Notes: generated by a model from the letters alone, not told the origin. Positions 48,712-57,590 are shown, numbered from the stretch's first letter. The stretch: 64,000 nucleotides of DNA from Actinopolyspora biskrensis (GCF_013408175.1 NZ_JACBYW010000003.1:186001-250000), one strand, 5' to 3'. Program-made: numbers and translations.

Positions 48712-49227
48712 TCACTCTTCCTTCTTGGACTTCAAGTCCTCGGTCATCCGCGCGACCTGGGACGCGGGAGCCGCGAACATGACAGCGGCCTGGTTCATCT
48801 TCGCCTTCAACGCACCGGCCAGCTTGCCCAGCGTGACCTCGCGCGAATCCAGATCGGCGATCCGCTCGACCTCACCGGCCGAGATCGGGCCGCCGTCCAT
48901 GTAGCCGCCCTTGATCTCAAGGGCCTTGTGATCCTTGGCGAAGTCACGCAGTGTCTTCGCCGCCTCCACCGGCTCACCCTTGATGAAGGTGAGGGCGGTC
49001 GGGCCCTGGATCAGGTCGTCGATGCCCTCGACGCCTGCCTGTTCGGTCGCGCGCCGAACCAGCGTGTTCTTCGCGACGCGGTAGGTCGCGTCCTCACCGA
49101 GGTTACGACGCAGCTCCTTGAGCTGGCCCGTCGTCAGCCCGCGGTACTCGGTAACGACGGTGGCGGTCGAGTTGCTGAAGTTCTCCGAGAGCTCATTGAC
49201 CGCGTCAACCTTTTCGGGCCTCGCCAT
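48712..49227 (-). CDS. rplJ: 50S ribosomal protein L10
   Basis: L10 (171 residues) anchors L7/L12 dimers to the ribosome and, with L12, usually represses its own operon by binding the mRNA leader. The start [20 protein letters not shown] and the motif [20 protein letters not shown] are typical. The leader upstream carries the expected attenuator. Confidence 0.97.
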   Translation of the reverse strand: MARPEKVDAVNELSENFSNSTATVVTEYRGLTTGQLKELRRNLGEDATYRVAKNTLVRRATEQAGVEGIDDLIQGPTALTFIKGEPVEAAKTLRDFAKDHKALEIKGGYMDGGPISAGEVERIADLDSREVTLGKLAGALKAKMNQAAVMFAAPASQVARMTEDLKSKKEE

Positions 49228-49430
49228 GTCGCCTCCTCTCTAGTGCCTCGCGACTGTGTGCCGGTCGCCAAGAGCCCTGAGACGACAAAACGCCCCGGCG
49301 CATTCGGCACGGGGCGTGAAAAGATTCACCGCGCGCAGCACGCGCTGCGCCAGCCTCGTCCTCCTGCGCGGGTCGCCCGTCTCTACGGGACCTTCGTTCT
49401 CCCCGGTGCACGGCGCCGATACCGGCACCC
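49228..49430 (-). promoter_or_regulatory. L10 leader RNA with attenuator
   Basis: The region upstream of rplJ contains the structured leader that actinobacterial L10-L12 bind to control rplJL. The sequence on the minus strand includes CCGTAGAGACGGG, a feature I associate with L10 leaders, and a GC-rich stem that would end in the terminator at 49290-49317. The family assignment is by position and layout and was not run against a covariance model. Confidence 0.6.
49290..49317 (-). terminator. Attenuator hairpin in the L10 leader
   Basis: An 8-bp stem (ACGCCCCG at 49290-49297 with CGGGGCGT at 49310-49317) is followed on the minus strand by TTTTGT. It lies about 65 nt before rplJ, inside the leader, so it is a likely regulated terminator. 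Confidence 0.7.
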
Positions 49431-49576
49431 CACCGGCGGAAAAGACCAGCGGTCTCTGGTGGAACCTCTTCCACGGTACGACACGACCCGCGCGAACGGG
49501 AACCCGCCCCCGGTGGAGGACGTCCGCCCGGCGCGGCCGGGCGCGCGCGGCTTGCCCGGCACGGCATGATGTCCCC

Positions 49577-50413
49577 GTGGCCGATCATCGAGATCCCTCG
49601 GAGCACGCCGAGTCCCCGGGACGGCAGTCCGACTCCGCCGCGCCCCCTCCCGAGATCGTCGACGCCGAAGTGGTCCCCACCCCGGACGAGCCCCGGCGCG
49701 GACTCCCCGGCCGGGAGGAACGGCCCACCGGAACGGCGAGCTCCGACGAGGAGGCCTTCCGCGAGTACCAGCAGTTCCTCGAGTTCCGGCGCTTCCAGGA
49801 GTGGCAGCGCCGCTACGGCGACGCCCCTCCCCCCGCGACGACGGGCGGCTCCCCCGGGGAGGCACCGAAACGACCGTGGTACCGCAGGACGCTCGGGCTG
49901 CTGCGCTTCAAGGCCGTGCGCAGGCTGCTGTACCTGCTCGTGATCGTGCTGGTGCTGATGTACCTGTACAACAGCATGTTCGGCGGCGGGGGGCGCGACG
50001 CACCGCGGGGGGCTTCGGGAGGCGGTGGAGGGGGCGGCAGCAGTTCGGCCGTGCTGCAGACCTCCCCGCGCGGGGCGGTCGTCTCCGCGTACGACCTGCT
50101 GGCCGGCGACTCCCCCACCGATGTGTGCCTGCTGTTCACCGACGCGGCCGAGAGCGAGTTCGCCGCGGCCCGCGGGGCCGAGGACTGCGCGGCCGCCGCG
50201 AAGGCGATCGGCGAGGAGATCACCGACAAGTACTCCTACAAGAACCCGAGCATCGCCCGCGACGCCGCGGAGAAGATCGGCGACCGCGCGAGGCTGTCCT
50301 CCTGCGACCTGCGAGTGAGCGGCGGCCCCCGGCTCGGCGAGTTCGGCATGGCCCGGCAGGGCTCCGGCGGGTGGAAGATCGACAGCTACCGGCCCGCGGA
50401 GTGCGGGGGCTGA
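49577..50413 (+). CDS. Hypothetical single-pass membrane protein
   Basis: This 278-residue protein has an acidic, Pro-rich cytoplasmic part (1-115), then one membrane helix (about 116-135, RRLLYLLVIVLVLMYLYNSM), then a Gly/Ser-rich stretch and an extracytoplasmic domain. That domain has two pairs of Cys (DVCLLFT, EDCAAAA, SSCDLRV, AECGG), suggesting disulphides. The frame is open far upstream, but the GTG at 49577 is chosen because it begins past the rplJ leader with a CATGAT box just before it, consistent with a leaderless start. It is divergent from rplJ. Family not recognised. Confidence 0.75.
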   Translation: MADHRDPSEHAESPGRQSDSAAPPPEIVDAEVVPTPDEPRRGLPGREERPTGTASSDEEAFREYQQFLEFRRFQEWQRRYGDAPPPATTGGSPGEAPKRPWYRRTLGLLRFKAVRRLLYLLVIVLVLMYLYNSMFGGGGRDAPRGASGGGGGGGSSSAVLQTSPRGAVVSAYDLLAGDSPTDVCLLFTDAAESEFAAARGAEDCAAAAKAIGEEITDKYSYKNPSIARDAAEKIGDRARLSSCDLRVSGGPRLGEFGMARQGSGGWKIDSYRPAECGG

Positions 50414-50456
50414 CTCGCGGTACCCCACGGGACGGCCGTGATTCCGAGGGCACGAT

Positions 50457-50549
50457 CCTTCGGGATGTCGGTCCGGATCCCGCCTCGGCTGCTCGTGCAG
50501 CAGCCCGCTAAAGCGCTCATCCACCGCGTGCACCTCCCGACGCAACCAC
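50457..50549 (-). pseudogene. Decayed third copy of the acidic paralogue family
   Basis: Bases 50474-50549 match the interior of the gene at 51285-51704 (51390-51465) at 69 of 76 positions. The remnant reads LRREVHAVDERFSGLLHEQP on the minus strand. Bases 50457-50470 also resemble the left arm of that gene's terminator, so a deletion appears to have joined its downstream end to its middle. There is no start or stop in the right place, so it is not functional. Confidence 0.75.
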
Positions 50550-50603
50550 AGCTTTGAGACCCCTTTGTCTTTCATTGGCTGCAGCGAAACCCCGAAGGAC
50601 ACC

Positions 50604-51014
50604 ATGAACGAAGAGAACGCTTTCGAAACCCGCTTTCGTGAAGCACAACTCGAGGACGGGCACTGGAGAACCGCAAGCACCGACGACTATCTGGCGATGT
50701 GGCGGGAGCTAGTAGCGCTGTGCGAGGATGGATACGATGATATTACGGACGAGTACGAATTCGATCTGCAGGCGAGGGACGCACTCGAAATAGCCCTGAA
50801 CGACCCCGCACTCAACGAGCACGAGGAAATCAGCGAGCTACGCGCGCGGGTCTTCGAGATCGATGCGCGAATCCGTGACATCCTCTGCGACCACCCGGTA
50901 AAGAATCCGGACAGCCACCCGTGGTGGAACTGTTACATACCTCGGTTCGGCCGTCGAGACTTCGCGGAGGACGTCTACTCGCGATACGGATTAAGCATCC
51001 GAATCGTGGACTGA
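50604..51014 (+). CDS. Acidic protein of unknown function, paralogue of 51285-51704
   Basis: This 136-residue acidic protein has about 23 Asp and Glu residues in its first half. Conserved positions shared with its paralogue include CEDGYDD, ALEIALNDPALNE, PWWNCYIPRFGRRDFAEDVY and a C-terminal RIVD. The ATG at 50604 has AAGGAC 5 nt before it. Base composition is lower in G/C than the neighbouring ribosomal genes (for example GATACGATGATATTACGGAC), hinting at acquisition. The acidity and clustering would suit an immunity or inhibitor protein, but I cannot name a family. Confidence 0.75.
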   Translation: MNEENAFETRFREAQLEDGHWRTASTDDYLAMWRELVALCEDGYDDITDEYEFDLQARDALEIALNDPALNEHEEISELRARVFEIDARIRDILCDHPVKNPDSHPWWNCYIPRFGRRDFAEDVYSRYGLSIRIVD

Positions 51015-51224
51015 TGCTCATGTCCGAGAGGTCGCGTACAGGAAAAAGTCCGGAATCGCTCACAGTTCGGACAGCGGGACCTGCGGACCCCCGGGGGCGA
51101 ACACCATCCGCCGAATAACTTTCCGTTCCGATTCCCGAATTTCCTCGGCTCGTGATCCTACAGTCCGAAGCGGCTCCGCCCCGCCCGGGAAACACACCGG
51201 ACCTCCACCGGCCCCCGCAACAGC

Positions 51225-51263
51225 AGGGCCTTCAGGATGTCCGCTCGACATCCCGAAGGCCCT
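51225..51263. terminator. Convergent terminator between the acidic paralogues
   Basis: A 17-bp stem with one mismatch (51225-51241 with 51247-51263, arms AGGGCCTTCAGGATGTC and GACATCCCGAAGGCCCT) and a 5-nt loop. It lies between two convergent genes and is 21 nt past the stop of the minus-strand one. Confidence 0.7.
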
Positions 51264-51284
51264 CAGCCGACCGATGAAACTCCG

Positions 51285-51704
51285 CTACTCCACGACCCGG
51301 ATGTTCAAGCCGTGCATCCTGTACATGTCCTCCGCGAACTCCCGACCGGCGAACCGCGGGACATACGCGTACCACCAGGGACTACTCGCCGGATCCCGCC
51401 TCGGCTGCTCGTGCAGCAACCCGCGAAAACGTTCGTCCACCGCGTACACCTCACGACGCAACCACTCGATCTCGGCGAAACCGTTGAGCACCGGATCGTT
51501 CAACGCCTTCTCGAGCGTGTCCCTGTCCTCGAGGTCGTGGTCGTACTCGAACTGATCCTCGTCATAGCCCTGCTCACACGAGGAGACGAAATCCTGCCAA
51601 TTCCCCAACACATCCTCGGGATCGGATACCTTCCACTCCCCGCTCTCCGCCAGAACCTCGCAGAAACGCGCCACGAACGCGTCCCCTACATCCACCCTGC
51701 TCAC
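51285..51704 (-). CDS. Acidic protein of unknown function, paralogue of 50604-51014
   Basis: This 139-residue protein aligns along its length with its neighbour at roughly 45 percent identity by eye. Shared motifs are CEQGYDED, LEKALNDPVLNG, the PWWYAYVPRFAGREFAEDMY block and a C-terminal RVVE. The start is GTG at 51704; a second GTG at 51695 is possible. The pair is convergent, and a broken third copy lies just beyond the plus-strand one. No enzyme motif, signal or membrane segment is seen. Confidence 0.75.
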   Translation of the reverse strand: MSRVDVGDAFVARFCEVLAESGEWKVSDPEDVLGNWQDFVSSCEQGYDEDQFEYDHDLEDRDTLEKALNDPVLNGFAEIEWLRREVYAVDERFRGLLHEQPRRDPASSPWWYAYVPRFAGREFAEDMYRMHGLNIRVVE

Positions 51705-51784
51705 CCGACAAACCGCTTCGAGCGTTCCACTCGATGCCGATCGTCTCGGAACCTGGGCCGAAACACCACCACCGGACGAGAAAA

Positions 51785-51814
51785 ACCGGGCCGCCCCCGA
51801 AGGGACGGCCCGGT
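51785..51814 (-). terminator. rplKA intrinsic terminator
   Basis: A 13-bp stem with a UUCG-type tetraloop (51785-51797 with 51802-51814), one G-U pair, followed on the minus strand by five T residues. It lies 30 nt after the rplA stop. A canonical Rho-independent terminator. Confidence 0.9.
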
Positions 51815-51844
51815 CTCATCCGGAACTAGAGCCGAGGAAAGGCC

Positions 51845-52558
51845 TCAGACGCTCGCCTCGGTCATGTTGCGGGTCCGGTTCGCGTCGACCGTGATGCCCG
51901 GGCCCATCGTGGTGGTGAAGCTGACCTTCTTGAGGTAGCGGCCCTTCGAGGTGGCCGGCTTGGAACGCAGCACCTCGTCCAGCGCGGTGGCGTAGTTCTC
52001 CAGCAGCGCCTCGTCGGAGAACGAGGCCTTTCCGATGACGAAGTGCAGGTTGGCCTGCTTGTCCACCCGGAAGCTGATCTTACCGCCCTTGATGTCCTGG
52101 ACGGCCTTGGTGATGTTGGGCGTCACCGTGCCGGTCTTCGGGTTGGGCATCAGACCACGCGGGCCCAGCACCCGGGCGATCTTGCCGACCTTGGCCATCT
52201 GGTCCGGGGTGGCCACAGCCGCGTCGAAATCGAGCCAGCCGCCCTGGATACGCTCGATCAAGTCGTCGGAACCGACGGCGTCGGCCCCGGCGGCCTCCGC
52301 CTCGGCCGCCTTCTCACCGGAGGTGAACACGACGACGCGGGCGGTTTTGCCTGTACCGTGCGGCAGGTTCACGGTCCCGCGGACCATCTGATCCGCCTTG
52401 CGCGGATCCACACCAAGCCGCAGGGCCACCTCGACGGTGGGGTCCATGTTGGTCTTGGCGGTCTTCTTGGCCAGCTCGACGGCGTCCTTCGGGGAGTAGA
52501 CCCGGTTACGGTCGACCAGCTCCGCTACCTGCTTGTATGCCTTGCTGCGCTTTGCCAT
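51845..52558 (-). CDS. rplA: 50S ribosomal protein L1
   Basis: L1 (237 residues) forms the mobile stalk at the E site and often represses its own operon. The core [20 protein letters not shown] and the [18 protein letters not shown] end are typical. It lies 120 nt after rplK and is followed by a canonical terminator, so rplKA and rplJL are separate units with an accessory block between them. Confidence 0.97.
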   Translation of the reverse strand: MAKRSKAYKQVAELVDRNRVYSPKDAVELAKKTAKTNMDPTVEVALRLGVDPRKADQMVRGTVNLPHGTGKTARVVVFTSGEKAAEAEAAGADAVGSDDLIERIQGGWLDFDAAVATPDQMAKVGKIARVLGPRGLMPNPKTGTVTPNITKAVQDIKGGKISFRVDKQANLHFVIGKASFSDEALLENYATALDEVLRSKPATSKGRYLKKVSFTTTMGPGITVDANRTRNMTEASV

Positions 52559-52677
52559 GTCTGTTCCTGTTCAACGGATCAGTTGTGGTGTCGGGGCCGC
52601 GCCCGGCCCTCCCACACTCGGTGGAGGAAACAGCCGCGCACGATCGCGGAAACCCGCCGATCGCGCGAGGCGGGGAC

Positions 52678-53112
52678 TCAGTCCTGGATGCGGAGCCCCA
52701 TGGAGCGGGCGGTCCCCGCGATGATCTTTTCCGCCTCGTCCATCGAGTTGGAGTTCAGGTCGACCCACTTGGTCTGGGCGATCTCGCGGACCTGCTCGGT
52801 GGTCACCGACCCGACCTTGGTCTTGTGCGGCTCGCCACTGCCCTTCTGGACACTGGCTGCCTTCATGAGCAGCTTCGCTGCCGGCGGCGTCTTGAGCTTG
52901 AAGTCGAAGGACCGGTCCTCGAACACGGAGATCTCGACCGGCACCACGTCACCGCGCTGGTTCTCCGTGGCGGCGTTGTAGGCCTTGCAGAACTCCATGA
53001 TGTTGACGCCGTGCTGACCCAGCGCCGGACCGACCGGCGGCGCGGGGTTGGCCTGGCCAGCGGAGATCTGCAGCTTGACGATAGCTGCAAGTCGCTTCTT
53101 CTTGGGCGGCAT
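52678..53112 (-). CDS. rplK: 50S ribosomal protein L11
   Basis: L11 (144 residues, standard) forms the base of the stalk and is the site of thiostrepton binding. The N-terminus [20 protein letters not shown] and the [20 protein letters not shown] motif are diagnostic. The frame is open upstream, but the ATG at 53112 is the family start. It lies 156 nt after nusG. Confidence 0.97.
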   Translation of the reverse strand: MPPKKKRLAAIVKLQISAGQANPAPPVGPALGQHGVNIMEFCKAYNAATENQRGDVVPVEISVFEDRSFDFKLKTPPAAKLLMKAASVQKGSGEPHKTKVGSVTTEQVREIAQTKWVDLNSNSMDEAEKIIAGTARSMGLRIQD

Positions 53113-53268
53113 TTCGTTCTTCCTGTCTTCGTTACCTGTCGTCCGTGCCGGACGCGTCACCGCGCCGACAGCGATCACGGGCGGCTCGAGGTCCGAACCG
53201 CCCGCCGAAGATCCGCGACGAGTCCCTGCCGACCGCCGCGGCCACCACGTTCCCCTGTCGGGAACGGG

Positions 53269-54093
53269 TTAGATCTTGGAGACCTGGTCGAAGGACAACT
53301 CGACCGGTGTCTCGCGGCCGAAGATCGAGACGAGAACCTTGAGCTTCTGCGCCTCGCCGTTGACCTCGCTGATGGTGGCGGGCAGCGTCGCGAACGGGCC
53401 GTCCATCACGGTCACCGACTCGCCCACCGAGAACTCCACCTCGACGGCCTTGCCCGACTCCTGCTTGGAAGCGGCGGCGGACTTCTTCTCCGCCGTCTGC
53501 TTCGCCTCCCGCTCGGCCTGCGGAGCGAGGAACTTCAGCACCTCTTCGATGCTGAGCGGGGAAGGCTTGGAGGTGGCTCCCACGAACCCCGTGACACCCG
53601 GCGTGTTGCGCACCGCCGACCACGAGGCGTCGTTGAGCTCCATCCGCACGAGGACATAGCTCGGAAGCACTTTGCGCTGAACGAACTTGCGCTGACTGTT
53701 CTTGATCTCGGTGACCTCTTCGGTGGGCACCTCGACCTGGAAGATGTAGTCCTCGACGTCCAGCGTCTGCGCGCGGTGCTCGAGGTTGTTCTTCACCTTG
53801 TTCTCGTAGCCGGCGTAGGAGTGCACGACGTACCACTCACCCGGTGCGCGCTTGAGCATGGCACGCAGCTCTTCCACCGGGTCGCCCTCGGCTTCCTCCT
53901 CGCTCTCCTCGGAAGCCGACGCACTGTCCGCTGCCTCGTCGGTGACCGCGGCGCTGTCCTGATCGGCCGAGGCGGACTGCTCGGGCTGCTCGGACGCGTC
54001 CGAACCCGCCGCGGGCTCCTCCGCGGACTCCTCGGTCCGGGTGTCCCGCTCTTCGGACAGGCCGGTCAAATCCTGGCCGTCGTAGGAGGTCAC
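53269..54093 (-). CDS. nusG: Transcription elongation factor NusG with long acidic N-terminus
   Basis: NusG (274 residues) binds RNA polymerase, controls pausing and termination, and couples to the ribosome. Residues 1-85 are acidic and low complexity. The NGN domain (about 90-190) contains [20 protein letters not shown] and a [18 protein letters not shown] segment. The KOW domain (about 218-274) contains [21 protein letters not shown] Lys/Glu-rich insert joins the two. The GTG at 54093 is preferred; upstream open sequence is in the secE-nusG gap. Confidence 0.95.
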   Translation of the reverse strand: MTSYDGQDLTGLSEERDTRTEESAEEPAAGSDASEQPEQSASADQDSAAVTDEAADSASASEESEEEAEGDPVEELRAMLKRAPGEWYVVHSYAGYENKVKNNLEHRAQTLDVEDYIFQVEVPTEEVTEIKNSQRKFVQRKVLPSYVLVRMELNDASWSAVRNTPGVTGFVGATSKPSPLSIEEVLKFLAPQAEREAKQTAEKKSAAASKQESGKAVEVEFSVGESVTVMDGPFATLPATISEVNGEAQKLKVLVSIFGRETPVELSFDQVSKI

Positions 54094-54188
54094 AGTGGGT
54101 CTCGCTTCCTCTCGTGCGTTGCGTGCCCGGTGGATGGCATCCGCCACCGCACGTTCGTGCGGGCGCCTTAGCTGCCCATGGTCGAGCC

Positions 54189-54578
54189 TCACTCGCCGAA
54201 CAGTTGGAGCACGCCCTGCGCGAAGAGCAGATCCAGTCCGGCGATGAACGCGACCATGATGCTGACGAACACCAGCACCACCGCAGTATAAGTCAATAGC
54301 TGCCTACGCGTCGGCCAGATGACCTTGCGAAGCTCTGCGACCACCTCACGGAGGAAGCGACCGATCTTCCGGAACAGCGAAACCCGTTCCTTACGGCCGT
54401 CCCGGGAGGGAGTCGGCTTGCCCTTCGGATCGGTCGAGTCCTTCGAATCGGCTCCACTCGCCCCTTTACGAGCGCTGGAACGCCCTGAGGCTCGGCGCCC
54501 GCGGCGCGCGGCGGCACTGTTCGGGCGAGACTCCTGCTCGCGGTCCTCACCCGAATCCTGCTCGCGGTCCTCGCTCAC
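54189..54578 (-). CDS. secE: Preprotein translocase subunit SecE
   Basis: SecE (129 residues) clamps SecY in the Sec translocon. The conserved amphipathic helix [20 protein letters not shown] and one C-terminal membrane helix ([20 protein letters not shown]) are present. A charged, disordered N-terminal extension of about 60 residues precedes them, as in other actinobacteria. The GTG at 54578 follows a strong GGAGGGGGC site. It lies 96 nt upstream of nusG. Confidence 0.95.
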   Translation of the reverse strand: MSEDREQDSGEDREQESRPNSAAARRGRRASGRSSARKGASGADSKDSTDPKGKPTPSRDGRKERVSLFRKIGRFLREVVAELRKVIWPTRRQLLTYTAVVLVFVSIMVAFIAGLDLLFAQGVLQLFGE

Positions 54579-54688
54579 GCCCCCTCCTAGCTGGCGCTCG
54601 TCGGACGCGTGAGCCTGGCTGTGGAGGCCACCGAGCGGGTGCGCGGCGCTACCGTCCACATCCTGCTAGCTCACCGTCTACATCGACG

Positions 54689-54761
<73 letters not shown>

Positions 54762-54793
54762 TCGTGACCGGATCACCGACCACTCGGCGGTAC

Positions 54794-54822
54794 ACCCTAC
54801 CGACCCGATCTGCCCACCGAAA
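54794..54822 (-). promoter_or_regulatory. Candidate promoter for tRNA-Trp
   Basis: On the minus strand, -35 TTTCGG (54817-54822) and -10 TAGGGT (54794-54799) are 17 nt apart. Transcription would start about 25 nt before the mature tRNA end. A 16-bp palindrome, ACTTCACGGGTGAAGT, lies at 54869-54884 between this promoter and aspC. Confidence 0.45.
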
Positions 54823-54968
54823 GAGCGGGGGGCCGAAGGGCCGCCGGGTATCCCGGTTACGAAAGTGTACTTCACGGGTGAAGTCGATTTCCAACCGCAT
54901 CCCCGCGAAGCCCGTTATCGGTGGGCACGGGTCATCGAGACCGGACGTTCGTCTGAGACGATGCCCAC

Positions 54969-56201
54969 ATGGGCGCACCCGAGACACCAACAGCCTCCAC
55001 CGAAACGCGCGTCTCCGCACGCGTCGACGCGATCGCCGAGTCGGCCACCCTCGCCGTTGACTCCAAGGCCAAGGCACTCAAGGCCGAGGGGCGTCCGGTG
55101 ATCGGCTTCGGCGCGGGCGAGCCGGACTTCGCCACCCCGGAACCGATCGTGCGCGCGGCCCAGGAGGCCTGCGCCGACACGCGCAACCACCGCTACAGCC
55201 CCGCGGCAGGGCTTCCCGAGCTGCGCGAGGCGATCGCCACCAAGACCGCCAGGGACTCCGACTACGTCGTCCAGCCGAGCCAGGTGCTGGTCACCAACGG
55301 CGGGAAGCAGGCCGTCTACCAGACGTTCGCCACGCTGCTCGATCCCGGCGACGAGGTGCTGCTGCCCGCGCCGTACTGGACCACCTACCCGGAGGCGATC
55401 TCCCTCGCGGGAGGGGCCACCGTCGAGATCCCCACCGACGAGTCGACCGGCTACCTGGTCACCCTGGAACAGCTCGAGGCGGCCCGCACCCCGCGGACCA
55501 AGGTGCTGCTGTTCAACTCCCCCTCCAACCCGACCGGGGCGGTCTACCCCCCCGAACGCATCGCGGAGATCGGCCGCTGGGCGGTCGAGCACGGCATCTG
55601 GGTGGTCACCGACGAGATCTACGAGCACCTCGTCTACGGCGACACCAGGCACGTCTCCATGCCGGTCGTCGTTCCCGAGCTCGCCGAACGCTGCGTGGTG
55701 CTCAACGGCGTCGCCAAGACCTACGCCATGACCGGATGGCGGATCGGCTGGATGATCGGCCCGAACGATGTGATCAAGGCCGCCGCGAACCTGCAGTCGC
55801 ACCTGAGCTCCAACGTGGCCAACGTCTCCCAGCGGGCCGCCCTCGAAGCGGTCAGCGGTTCCCTGGACGCGGTGGCCGAGATGCGTGCCGCCTTCGACCG
55901 GCGCAGGCGCACGATCGTGGAACGCCTCTCGGCCATCCCCGGGGTCAACTGCCCCGAGCCGCAGGGAGCCTTCTACGTCTACCCCTCGGTCAAGGAGCTG
56001 CTCGGCAAGGAGATCCGCGGAACCCGCCCGCGGACCAGCGCCGAGCTGGCCGAGGTCATCCTCGAACACGCCGAGGTGGCCGTGGTCCCGGGAGAGGCCT
56101 TCGGCACACCGGGCTACTTCCGGATGTCCTACGCCCTCGGGGACGAGGACCTCGCCGAGGGCGTCCGCCGGATGGGCGAGCTTCTCTCCGAGGCGCGGTA
56201 A
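54969..56201 (+). CDS. aspC: Aspartate aminotransferase (class I, PLP-dependent)
   Basis: This 410-residue enzyme interconverts aspartate and 2-oxoglutarate with oxaloacetate and glutamate. It is a fold-type I aminotransferase of the bacterial Igamma/Ib type. Key residues are visible: [24 protein letters not shown] with the Asn-Pro, [10 protein letters not shown] with the PLP-contacting Asp and Tyr, and the Schiff-base Lys in [15 protein letters not shown]. The Arg that binds the substrate alpha-carboxylate is in GYFRMSYA. The ATG appears leaderless or nearly so. It is inserted between the tRNA-Trp and hadB genes. Confidence 0.93.
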   Translation: MGAPETPTASTETRVSARVDAIAESATLAVDSKAKALKAEGRPVIGFGAGEPDFATPEPIVRAAQEACADTRNHRYSPAAGLPELREAIATKTARDSDYVVQPSQVLVTNGGKQAVYQTFATLLDPGDEVLLPAPYWTTYPEAISLAGGATVEIPTDESTGYLVTLEQLEAARTPRTKVLLFNSPSNPTGAVYPPERIAEIGRWAVEHGIWVVTDEIYEHLVYGDTRHVSMPVVVPELAERCVVLNGVAKTYAMTGWRIGWMIGPNDVIKAAANLQSHLSSNVANVSQRAALEAVSGSLDAVAEMRAAFDRRRRTIVERLSAIPGVNCPEPQGAFYVYPSVKELLGKEIRGTRPRTSAELAEVILEHAEVAVVPGEAFGTPGYFRMSYALGDEDLAEGVRRMGELLSEAR

Positions 56202-56226
56202 GAGAACGCACAGGTTGGCCTGCTTG

Positions 56227-56246
56227 GGTGGTTCCGTGGCGGAACC
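56227..56246. repeat. Interspersed 20-bp repeat, copy B (opposite strand)
   Basis: GGTGGTTCCGTGGCGGAACC is 17/20 identical to the complement of copies A and C (31261-31280, 63322-63341). The following bases (TCTCGCGGC here) are also related to copy C (TCCCGCGGC on the same strand). Confidence 0.6.
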
Positions 56247-56426
56247 TCTCGCGGCCTGGTCGAGCTGCTCAGGCTCGTAAGCGCCTGCGTCGGATAGCAC
56301 CCTCATGCTGGCAGTTCCTGTCTAGGATCCGGCGCAGGCGCGTCGAAGGAGAACTCTGCGCACTTCCGGCAGAAGGTTCCGTTCGACGCGAGTGCTTCAG
56401 CCCGAGCAGGACGAGAAGCTCCGGTG

Positions 56427-56516
56427 CGTGAGTCGGATGCGTTGCAAGGCGGGAGGGCACGTGGCGTAGGCCGCTACTCGAGGTGCCCTCCAACGCTCCC
56501 AAGGCGCCGACTCACG
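56427..56516. repeat. Nested inverted repeats (possible structured RNA)
   Basis: Outer arms of 10 bp (56427-56436 with 56507-56516) are perfect. A 6-bp pair (56439-56444 with 56491-56496) and an inner 9-bp pair (56452-56460 with 56483-56491) are also perfect and nest in the same hairpin. The inner two overlap by one base. The fold would span 90 nt. Confidence 0.6.
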
Positions 56517-56566
56517 TGACGGCTAACCAACCACCCGAGCAAACCGAGCAGCCACAACGTCAAGAC

Positions 56567-56992
56567 CTAGGAAAGGCGCACGAGGGCGTAGGCCCCGCCG
56601 AGCACTCCCTGCCCGGCGCACTTCGCGGTGAGGTTGAGCTTGGCCGTGCCGTCCTCCTCGTCGACGGAGACGACCTTTCCGGACAGCTCCACCCGCGCCC
56701 CGTTCTCGTCGTCCGGCACCACGACCGGACGAGTGAACCGGACACCGTGCTCGATGATCCGCCCCGGATCGCCCAGCCAGTCGGTGACCAGCCGAGTGGC
56801 AAGCGCCATGGTGAGCATGCCGTGGGCGATCACGTCGGGCAGCCCCACCTCCTGGGCGAAGGCCCCGCTGTAGTGGATCGGGTTGAAGTCCCCGGAAGCT
56901 CCCGCGTAGCGCACCAGGTCTCCCCTGGTGACCGAAATGCTCAGCTCCGGCAGCTGGTCACCCTTGCTCACCTGCGACAGTGTCGGCGTCAC
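56567..56992 (-). CDS. hadB: MaoC-type (3R)-hydroxyacyl-ACP dehydratase, catalytic subunit HadB
   Basis: HadB (141 residues) dehydrates 3-hydroxyacyl chains in FAS-II. In mycobacteria it makes mycolic acid precursors. The hydratase motif is complete: GDFNPIHYSGAFAQEVGLPD with the catalytic Asp and His, then VIAHGML. It overlaps hadA (GTGA) and forms a heterodimer with it in relatives. No hadC is present. Confidence 0.9.
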   Translation of the reverse strand: MTPTLSQVSKGDQLPELSISVTRGDLVRYAGASGDFNPIHYSGAFAQEVGLPDVIAHGMLTMALATRLVTDWLGDPGRIIEHGVRFTRPVVVPDDENGARVELSGKVVSVDEEDGTAKLNLTAKCAGQGVLGGAYALVRLS

Positions 56993-57453
56993 GCCTGTTC
57001 TCCCTCCTCGGCGGTCCCCCTGGCCACCAGGGTGGACGTGGCCGTGCAGACGGGCTCGCCCTCCACGGTGCCGATCTCGGCACGCACCGTGAGGAAGTCG
57101 TTGCCCGCACGGGCCTTGATGTCGTCCACGTGCACGACGGTGACCAGCACGTCCCCGGCCCGGATCGGCCGATGATGCCGGAAGGCCTGGTGCCCGTGCA
57201 CCACCCGGCTGTAGTCCAGACCGAGCTGCTCGTCCCCCACGACGACGTCCTGGGCGGTCATGGCCAACCGCATCGCGAACGTCGGCGGAGCGATCACGTC
57301 CTGGTAACCCGCGGATTTGGCCGATTCGGCGTCGCGGTACAGCGGCGAATCGTCCTTGACCGCGTCCGCGAACTCGCGGATCTTCTCCCTGGCGACCTCG
57401 TACGGACTGCTTGGCGGATACTCACGTCCGATGAAACCTTCGTCGAGCGGCAC
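56989..57453 (-). CDS. hadA: (3R)-hydroxyacyl-ACP dehydratase subunit HadA
   Basis: HadA (154 residues) is the hot-dog-fold partner that supplies the acyl-binding channel to HadB. It starts MPLDEGFIGREYPPSSPYEV and has APPTFAMRLAM where catalytic subunits have the hydratase motif, as expected of the non-catalytic partner. It is downstream of rpmG in the usual actinobacterial order. Confidence 0.9.
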   Translation of the reverse strand: MPLDEGFIGREYPPSSPYEVAREKIREFADAVKDDSPLYRDAESAKSAGYQDVIAPPTFAMRLAMTAQDVVVGDEQLGLDYSRVVHGHQAFRHHRPIRAGDVLVTVVHVDDIKARAGNDFLTVRAEIGTVEGEPVCTATSTLVARGTAEEGEQA

Positions 57454-57477
57454 GCCGGGCAGACTATCGCAGCACGA

Positions 57478-57517
57478 GAGAGGCCCCGCCCCGGCCGTGG
57501 CCGGAGCGGGGCCTCTC
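57478..57517 (-). terminator. Hairpin after rpmG
   Basis: A 19-bp stem with one mismatch (57478-57496 with 57499-57517) and a 2-nt loop, 73 nt past the rpmG stop and 25 nt before hadA. There is no U-tract. It probably terminates or attenuates transcription between rpmG and hadA. Confidence 0.65.
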
Positions 57518-57590
57518 GGGAAAGCCTCGTATCAGCTCCGAGCGGAGTGCCTCGTGAGGACACCCCGGAGCGGTGCCCGCCGAACAGGTC

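Larger units (their letters stand above)
56202..56566. other. Convergent spacer of aspC and hadB with nested inverted repeats
   Basis: This 365-nt region has no convincing gene but is unusually structured. It holds the repeat copy at 56227-56246, a 9-bp inverted repeat (56281-56289 with 56333-56341) and the nested stems at 56427-56516. It is long for a spacer between convergent genes. It could encode a structured RNA or be the remains of a mobile element. Confidence 0.55.

Noticed and set aside
49205-50680. A 491-codon minus-strand frame covering rplJ leader to the paralogue pair
   Set aside because: Mostly shadow of other genes; only 50457-50549 in it is meaningful, as the decayed paralogue copy.
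56269-56502. A 77-codon minus-strand frame in the aspC-hadB spacer
   Set aside because: It runs through the nested stems and has no protein-like features.
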